Position numbers and translations under genes: made by a program. Below are positions 29,370 through 34,190 of a stretch of 34,190 nucleotides of DNA, piece by piece. Each line of letters opens with the position of its first letter. The stretch's first letter is position 1. Source of the stretch: an uncultured Bacilli bacterium (GTDB lineage: Bacteria; Bacillota_I; Bacilli_A; RF39; UBA660); contig CALVZI010000048.1 in the NCBI GenBank assembly GCA_944372485.1, positions 1 to 34,190 on the forward strand. The letters run 5' to 3'. The notes under the pieces are model-generated. The model was not told where the DNA came from. It worked only from the letters and a program-made list of their open reading frames with translations, and searched no databases.

Positions 29370-30362
29370 TTATATATAAGTTACAAACATCAAAGATATT
29401 AAGGAAGCAATTAAACCAATAATCCAAAATAATTTTACAATATTTCGTTCATTCCAACCTTTCTTTTCAAATGAATGGTGAATTGGAGCCATTAAAAATA
29501 AACGTTTATGTGTAAGTTTATAATAAAATCTTTGTAAAATTACGGAAATAGTTTCCATAACAAATACAAAACCAATAATAATTAATAATATTTCATGACG
29601 AGTAAGAATTGCATAAGCTCCTAAAGTTGCTCCTAAGGAAAGTGAACCAGTATCTCCCATAAATACTTTAGCTGGGCTTACATTAAAAACTAGGAATCCT
29701 AATAAAGATCCTACTAAAAGAAAAGCAAAAATTGATAATTCTTCATAACCATCTAACCAACCTGTATTAATACTAATAATACCAAATGTTAAAAATGCAA
29801 TAACACTAAGTCCTCCAGCTAAACCATCAAGCCCATCAGTAAGATTTACAGCATTACTACTAGCTAGTAAAACAAATAGTATAAAGAGTCCATACCACCA
29901 ACCAATATTTATTTTAATACCTAAAGTATGTATCCATAAAAGTGGTTCATTACCTGATACACTAAATAAATAGAAAAATAAAACAGAAATAATTAATTGT
30001 CCTAATAACTTTTCACTTTCACTTAATCCTTTATTATTATTTCTTTTAATAATTAAGTAATCATCTAAAAAACCAATTATTCCATAACCAATAAAAGTTA
30101 TAAAAATAATTAAAATACTATTATTTATTTCTACTTTATCTAATAGTATTAAAAGTAAATAAGCAAATAAAGGAGGTATTATAAAAATTACACCACCCAT
30201 AGTAGGTGTTCCTTGTTTCTTTTTATGTGTTTCTTCTAAATAAATACTTAATCTTTGTGAAGCATGTATTCTTTTTAAAAATGGTATTACAATTACACCA
30301 AATAAAACTGATATTAAAAAACTAATCATTAAAGCTAAAACTGATTTTGTAAGTATTAACAT
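29370..30362 (-). CDS. mraY: Phospho-N-acetylmuramoyl-pentapeptide transferase
   Basis: A 330-aa ten-span membrane enzyme that makes lipid I from UDP-MurNAc-pentapeptide and undecaprenyl phosphate. Motifs in order are KKQGTPTMGG near residue 48, the metal-binding GFLDDYLI with KRNNNKGL, NAVNLTDGLDGLAGG, VFMGDTGSL, and APIHHSFEKKGWNE at the C-terminal loop. All catalytic aspartates are present. The ribosome-binding site GAGGAGGGATT precedes the ATG. It lies 12 bp upstream of the spoVE-like gene and after a terminator, so these two form a unit. Confidence 0.96.
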   Translation of the reverse strand: MLILTKSVLALMISFLISVLFGVIVIPFLKRIHASQRLSIYLEETHKKKQGTPTMGGVIFIIPPLFAYLLLILLDKVEINNSILIIFITFIGYGIIGFLDDYLIIKRNNNKGLSESEKLLGQLIISVLFFYLFSVSGNEPLLWIHTLGIKINIGWWYGLFILFVLLASSNAVNLTDGLDGLAGGLSVIAFLTFGIISINTGWLDGYEELSIFAFLLVGSLLGFLVFNVSPAKVFMGDTGSLSLGATLGAYAILTRHEILLIIIGFVFVMETISVILQRFYYKLTHKRLFLMAPIHHSFEKKGWNERNIVKLFWIIGLIASLISLMFVTYI

Positions 30363-30410
30363 AATCCCTCCTCTATAAACCCTATATTATAAAATATTAA
30401 ATTATAAACA

Positions 30411-30431
30411 AAAAAAGAACTAAACGTTCTT
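30411..30431 (-). terminator. Terminator of the Ig-like protein gene
   Basis: AAGAAC/GTTCTT stem (30415-30420 with 30426-30431) around a 5-nt loop, followed by seven T on the minus strand. Confidence 0.75.
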
Positions 30432-30458
30432 ATTTACTTTGTTATTATATTTTTATAA

Positions 30459-32093
30459 TTAAAATATTTTTGTAAAAAAATTAGTAATATTTAATAAACT
30501 ACTTTTTTCTTTTATAGCAACAACTCTAGTTGCTTTAGCTGTATTACCTAAATTATCACTAACTGTATAAGTTAATTTATAAACTCCTAATTTATTAGTA
30601 TCTAATTCATCAACATATTTCCATTCATTACTTCCAGATGCTTGAAATAGATAACTAATATTTACTTGGTCGGTAATATCATTACCTTCTAAATCATAAG
30701 CATAATATCCTTTATCAATATACTTACTACCTTGTTCTATATAATACTTATTAGGTTCAATTACTTTTAAAGTAATATTATTTTTATTAATATTCTTAAC
30801 TTCAAAAGTAACAACTTTTATATTACCACAAGTATCTTTTACTTCTACACTATAAGTTCCATTTTCACTATATGTTTTCTGGAATGTTTGTTCATCTATT
30901 TTAGAGAAACCATCAACATATATATTTTCACTAGAACTAATAGTTACAGTAACATCATCAATTGTAGCTTGATCATTATTTGATTTTGTTATAGTTACAT
31001 CTGATACCTCTGTATCAAGGGCAACATATATTTTAGTACTATTACCAGACTTATCATAAGCTGTAATTCTATATGTACCATCATGCTCTAATTTAGTATT
31101 ATTAGGAATTATTGTATTAGTTCGATCTTCATAGTAAAAAACATTAATTCTATCTAAATTATCATCATCTACACTTACAATAATTTCATTATACCTATGA
31201 CCGTTTAAAATGTTTAAAAACTTTGGAGCACTATTTTCAATTGTAAAAGTTAAATACTCTTCATTAAACGCCTCATCTCTTACAAATATTTCATAAACTC
31301 CAACATTACTATAACTGTTTTTATAATCAATTTCTTCACCATTATATAAAACTTTTATAGTAACATTACTATCATCAAACACATCTATTTCTACTTTTTC
31401 ATAATGTTTATTATTTTCTACACCACTTATAATTGGTTTATCATAATCGTTAATAATATTTACAATATCTTTTATTTTATTTTCTAATTCTTCTTTTTTA
31501 GAAGTATTAGTAATTTCATTAATTTGATTATATATTTTTTCTTTATAATAATCTCTTACTTCATTAATATCATAAATATTTTTAGAATTATTAAACATAT
31601 TAATAAATTTAGTAATATTATTTTCTAAATCAATTATATTTTTAACAATTTCTAATCTTTCTAATAAAGAAATTTGTAAAATATTATCGGTTACACCTTG
31701 TACTAAATCAAAAGCATAATTATAATCACTTTCTAAAAAAGTTTTTTCAGCTAACTCAACAGCTTTAATAACACTAGAGAAATCTTTTGTTTCAATAACA
31801 TTATCAGTATCTAATTCATTAACTTCATTGTCTGTATTTGTTACTGTTTCCTTATCTCTTTTATAAGTACTAATACTTTTTCTATTAACAATTGTATTTT
31901 CTTTATACTCTACTTCTTCATTATTATTTAAAACCTCTTCACCATTTAATGAGTTATATCTATCACTACTAGGAATATTATTAGTAACTTTATAACTTTC
32001 ACTACTTCCTTTAGCACTAACAAAATTATATGTAATAAAACATGAAGTTAAAAGTAAAAAACAAATTATTAAATATTTAATCTTCTTTTGCAC
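30459..32093 (-). CDS. Secreted Ig-like-domain protein, cell envelope
   Basis: A 544-aa protein starting at a GTG (32091-32093) after AGGAGG. A signal sequence (about 6-26, ending VSAKG) is followed by a Ser/Asn/Glu-rich linker. A helical region (about 110-215) comes next, then at least four beta-sandwich repeats with D-x-S-G-N-x-T/S endings (RDEAFNEEYLTFTI, YDKSGNSTKIYV, KDTCGNIKVVTFEV). A final DUF5011-like domain begins YIEQGSKYIDKGYYAYD and ends VSDNLGNTAKATRVV. There is no LPxTG signal; the end is FFTKIF. It is therefore secreted or loosely wall-bound. Its role beside mraY and folD is unknown. It has its own promoter and a long leader. Confidence 0.8.
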   Translation of the reverse strand: MQKKIKYLIICFLLLTSCFITYNFVSAKGSSESYKVTNNIPSSDRYNSLNGEEVLNNNEEVEYKENTIVNRKSISTYKRDKETVTNTDNEVNELDTDNVIETKDFSSVIKAVELAEKTFLESDYNYAFDLVQGVTDNILQISLLERLEIVKNIIDLENNITKFINMFNNSKNIYDINEVRDYYKEKIYNQINEITNTSKKEELENKIKDIVNIINDYDKPIISGVENNKHYEKVEIDVFDDSNVTIKVLYNGEEIDYKNSYSNVGVYEIFVRDEAFNEEYLTFTIENSAPKFLNILNGHRYNEIIVSVDDDNLDRINVFYYEDRTNTIIPNNTKLEHDGTYRITAYDKSGNSTKIYVALDTEVSDVTITKSNNDQATIDDVTVTISSSENIYVDGFSKIDEQTFQKTYSENGTYSVEVKDTCGNIKVVTFEVKNINKNNITLKVIEPNKYYIEQGSKYIDKGYYAYDLEGNDITDQVNISYLFQASGSNEWKYVDELDTNKLGVYKLTYTVSDNLGNTAKATRVVAIKEKSSLLNITNFFTKIF

Positions 32094-32128
32094 ACTTTCC
32101 TCCTATTAAAAAATGATTTTTAGGCGAC

Positions 32129-32156
32129 AAAAAAAGTAGTATTAAATAATATTACT
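32129..32156 (-). terminator. Terminator-like hairpin inside the leader of the Ig-like protein gene
   Basis: AGTAATATT and AATACTACT (32148-32156 with 32135-32143) pair with one mismatch around ATTT, then seven T follow on the minus strand. It lies about 35 bases upstream of the ribosome-binding site and downstream of the gene's promoter, so it could act as an attenuator. Confidence 0.55.
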
Positions 32157-32263
32157 TCTAAATTTTTTTACTGCTTCTAAATATAAAAATAAAATAACTC
32201 TTTCATGTTTTATTTTATATAACTAATTGTTTAAGATATAACTTACCCTTAAACTACTATAAA

Positions 32264-32301
32264 AATATATCACATAATTATTACTATTACAAGACTCTTG
32301 T
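32264..32301 (-). promoter_or_regulatory. Promoter with overlapping palindrome for the Ig-like protein gene
   Basis: TTGTAA (32287-32292), a 17-bp spacer and TATATT (32264-32269) on the minus strand. A perfect palindrome ACAAGA-C-TCTTGT (32289-32301) covers the -35, a natural place for a repressor. The predicted leader is about 165 nt. It begins with a 7-bp stem, GTTTAAG/CTTAAAC (32229-32254), and ends with the terminator-like hairpin. Confidence 0.55.
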
Positions 32302-32323
32302 TGTAAACTTTACAAAATGTTAC

Positions 32324-32344
32324 AAAAAAAAACTAAATGTTCTT
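32324..32344 (-). terminator. Terminator of folD
   Basis: AAGAAC pairs with GTTTTT (32339-32344 with 32328-32333, one G.U) around a 5-nt loop, followed by T on the minus strand. It is very similar to the terminator at 30411-30431. Confidence 0.6.
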
Positions 32345-32346
32345 AA

Positions 32347-33210
32347 TTATTTTTTTAAAGTTAATTTTTTATTGTTTTTATTTTCATAAGAGATTACTGT
32401 TTGTTCAAGTAATTTAGCAATTGTAACTGGACCAATTCCACCTGGAACAGGAGTATAAGCGTTTACTTTATTCATACAAGATTCAATATCTACATCTCCT
32501 ACATTTCCTTTATTATATCCTGCATCTAGAATAATAACACCATTTTTTAAATTATCTCCTTTAATAAACTTAGGTTTACCAACAGCAGCAACAACAATAT
32601 CAGCTATTTTTAAATATTCATTTAAATTATAAGTTTTAGAATGACATATTGTAACAGTTGCATTTTTATTTAATAAAAGCATGGCAACAGGTTTACCTAA
32701 AATAGGACTACGTCCTACAACTACAACATTTTTCCCAGCAATATCAATATTATAATAATCAATAATAGACATAATCGCAGCTGGGGTTGCTGAAACAAAA
32801 GCATTTTCCTTCATTGCCATTAATCCAAAATTAGCCGCATTAACGCCATCAACGTCTTTATTTAAATCAATTCTATTAAAACATAATCGTTCATCAATTT
32901 GCTTAGATAGTGGATGCTCTATTAATATACCATCTATTTTATCATCATTATTAAATTTATCTACTAACTTTAAAACATCTTCTGTAGTTGATTCTTCACT
33001 TAAATTTTCAATAATAGTATCAATATTTAATTTTTTACAAGCATTAACTTTCATTTTTACATACATCTTACTTGCATAATCATTATCCATTGTAATAATA
33101 GCAAGACACGGTTTAACACCTGTTTTACTATACAAACTATCTACTCTCTCTTTTAAATTTTCTTTTATTTTATCAGCAACTACTTTACCATTTAAAACTT
33201 TTACTCCCAT
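32347..33210 (-). CDS. folD: Bifunctional methylenetetrahydrofolate dehydrogenase/cyclohydrolase
   Basis: A 287-aa cytosolic enzyme that converts 5,10-methylene-THF to 10-formyl-THF. The catalytic YVKMK (Tyr50, Lys54) and KDVDG (117-122) motifs are present, as is the NADP-binding GRSPILGKP (166-174) and the final YTPVPGGIGPVT. Two usually conserved blocks are changed: the QLPLP-type loop reads IEHPLS and the PCTPxG-type loop reads SATPAAIM. The enzyme is probably active but divergent. The ribosome-binding site GGTGAT precedes the ATG. It works with Fhs (11530-13188) on the same folate pool. Its place between a spoVD-like gene and mraY is unusual. Confidence 0.95.
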   Translation of the reverse strand: MGVKVLNGKVVADKIKENLKERVDSLYSKTGVKPCLAIITMDNDYASKMYVKMKVNACKKLNIDTIIENLSEESTTEDVLKLVDKFNNDDKIDGILIEHPLSKQIDERLCFNRIDLNKDVDGVNAANFGLMAMKENAFVSATPAAIMSIIDYYNIDIAGKNVVVVGRSPILGKPVAMLLLNKNATVTICHSKTYNLNEYLKIADIVVAAVGKPKFIKGDNLKNGVIILDAGYNKGNVGDVDIESCMNKVNAYTPVPGGIGPVTIAKLLEQTVISYENKNNKKLTLKK

Positions 33211-33225
33211 ATTATCACCGAAATA

Positions 33226-33255
33226 ATTATATCATGAAAAAATATTTATATACAA
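33226..33255 (-). promoter_or_regulatory. folD promoter
   Basis: TTGTAT (33250-33255), an 18-bp spacer and TATAAT (33226-33231) on the minus strand, 15 bases before the start codon. This makes folD a separate unit from the PBP gene. Confidence 0.65.
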
Positions 33256-33338
33256 CTAAAATAAATTAATTAATTTTGTTGCTTTTCTACTCATTTTTTT
33301 ATTTTTTTGCGTTCTTTTACAACATGTAAATTTAAAAT

Positions 33339-33363
33339 AAAAGAAGATATTGTATCCTCTTTT
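33339..33363 (-). terminator. Terminator of the spoVD-like gene
   Basis: An 11-bp stem with one G.U (33339-33349 with 33353-33363) and loop CAA, followed by ATTTT on the minus strand. It overlaps the stop codon. The T-run is short. Confidence 0.55.
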
Positions 33364-34190
33364 AATTACTTAAATATAATCTAACTGTTTCCCCTTCATA
33401 TATTCTAGTTCCAGCTTCTGGACTTTGTTCAACTACTTTATCACCACTACCAGAATACTCTACTTTTAAATCTTTTAATTCCTTTACAGCATCACTTTTA
33501 TTCATATCAATAACATTTGGAACCGTTACATATTTTTTATCAGTATAATTATACTTTTTCTCACTTGCACCATCTCTTTTTTCAATATCTAAAATATCAA
33601 TAATATCTTCTAATACATTTTTAACAATAGGAGCAGCAACAGTACCACCATACTGAGTTATACCTTTAGCATTATCAACTGCAATATATACAACTACTTG
33701 TGGATCATCAGCTGGCATAAATCCCATAAATGAAGTTATATAATTTCCAACCATATATTTTCCATCTAATACTTTTTGAGCTGTTCCGGTTTTCCCACCA
33801 ACACGATAACCATCAATGAAAGCAGTTCTTCCACTTCCATTTGTTACAACACTTTCTAAAGCATATCTTACTTCATCACTAGTTTCTTTACTAATTACTT
33901 GTCTAACAACTGTTGTCTTGTTTTCTTTTATAACTTGATTCGTTTCTGGTTCATTTAAACTCTTAACAATATATGGTTTTAATAGTTTACCACCATTAAT
34001 AGCCGCACTAACAGCTGTTATTTGTTGGATAGGTGTTACACTCACACCTTGACCGAATGAAGCAGTTGCAAGTTCAACAGGTCCTACTTTATCAAGAGAG
34101 AATAATATACCTGAAGCTTCACCATTTAAATCAACACCAGTTTTTTCTCCAAATCCAAAATCTTTTATATATTTAAATAATGTATCTTTT
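33362..34190 (-). CDS. spoVD: SpoVD/PBP2-like penicillin-binding protein, C-terminal part (partial)
   Basis: The frame is open to the window edge, so the N-terminus is missing. What is visible is the end of a class B transpeptidase: FGFGEKTGVDLNGEASG, ATSFGQGVSVTPIQ, and the active-site KTG in VGGKTGTAQK, followed by YITSFMGFMPADDPQVVVYI. After the transpeptidase comes one PASTA domain (VPNVIDMNKSDAVKELKDL, ending GETVRLYLSN). A single PASTA domain is typical of SpoVD, whereas division PBP2B often has two. This enzyme cross-links peptidoglycan and would pair with the SEDS protein encoded downstream. The serine motifs SxxK and SxN lie outside the window. Confidence 0.88.
   Translation of the reverse strand, partial: KDTLFKYIKDFGFGEKTGVDLNGEASGILFSLDKVGPVELATASFGQGVSVTPIQQITAVSAAINGGKLLKPYIVKSLNEPETNQVIKENKTTVVRQVISKETSDEVRYALESVVTNGSGRTAFIDGYRVGGKTGTAQKVLDGKYMVGNYITSFMGFMPADDPQVVVYIAVDNAKGITQYGGTVAAPIVKNVLEDIIDILDIEKRDGASEKKYNYTDKKYVTVPNVIDMNKSDAVKELKDLKVEYSGSGDKVVEQSPEAGTRIYEGETVRLYLSN

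Noticed and set aside
1-34190. CRISPR array, rRNA or prophage genes
   Set aside because: No regularly spaced repeats, no rRNA-like sequence and no phage structural or integrase genes were seen.

Overview
The window is very AT-rich and tightly packed. It carries sporulation genes of the Bacillota type: spoIIGA-sigE, sigG, a ymxH-like gene, a spoVD/spoVE-like pair and a YjcZ-like small protein. Ribosome-binding sites are of the AGGAGG/GGTGA type, and TGA is used as a stop. This suggests an uncultured, spore-forming, low-GC Bacillota, perhaps a gut member of Bacilli or Erysipelotrichia. That placement is an inference. Nearly all genes lie on the minus strand, so operons read from high to low coordinates.

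Layout from left to right. 1-528: one end of an IS3-family insertion sequence (IS150-like). 543-6095: housekeeping and envelope genes, namely a rhomboid protease, a TspO-like membrane protein, rluD, lspA, a degenerate ApbE-like protein, a zinc-ribbon membrane protein, a YmxH-like PRC-barrel protein and a nucleotidyltransferase. 6150-11139: a sporulation sigma block (spoIIGA-sigE and sigG) that is split by a sortase and its probable wall-anchored substrate. The sortase promoter carries Spo0A-box-like sequences. 11172-13188: a small unknown gene and fhs. 13192-14592: a rearranged accessory island. It holds a 69-bp direct repeat, a headless gene with a sharply GC-rich 3' end resembling the variable region of a diversity-generating retroelement (DGR) target, and two related copies of the sequence that follows such an end. 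14569-17440: an ftsW-like gene, a YjcZ-like gene, def, a GNAT gene and a small overlapping gene. 17549-19483: an arylsulfotransferase-like protein.

19517-26115 is an NAD block. In transcription order it runs: unknown 132-aa gene, pncA, pncB, Nudix hydrolase, nadE, nadD, and an NrtR-like regulator. Together the enzymes take nicotinamide or nicotinate to NAD, and NrtR-type proteins sense ADP-ribose and control such genes. The first two genes share a 59-nt leader with a covarying hairpin. 26267-27982: a HAD phosphatase, an ArsC/Spx-like protein and a small cysteine-containing protein whose promoter first transcribes a degenerate tRNA. 28269-34190: a shuffled cell-wall cluster with a spoVD-like PBP (cut by the window edge), folD, a secreted Ig-like protein, mraY and a spoVE/ftsW-like gene, with no murD between the last two.

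The observations most worth a second look are the DGR-like island, the Spo0A-box sortase operon inside the sigma block with a sortase that lacks its usual arginine, the covarying NAD leader, the tRNA-derived leader, and the terminator built into the sigG ribosome-binding site. I see no CRISPR array, no rRNA and no reverse transcriptase in the window.
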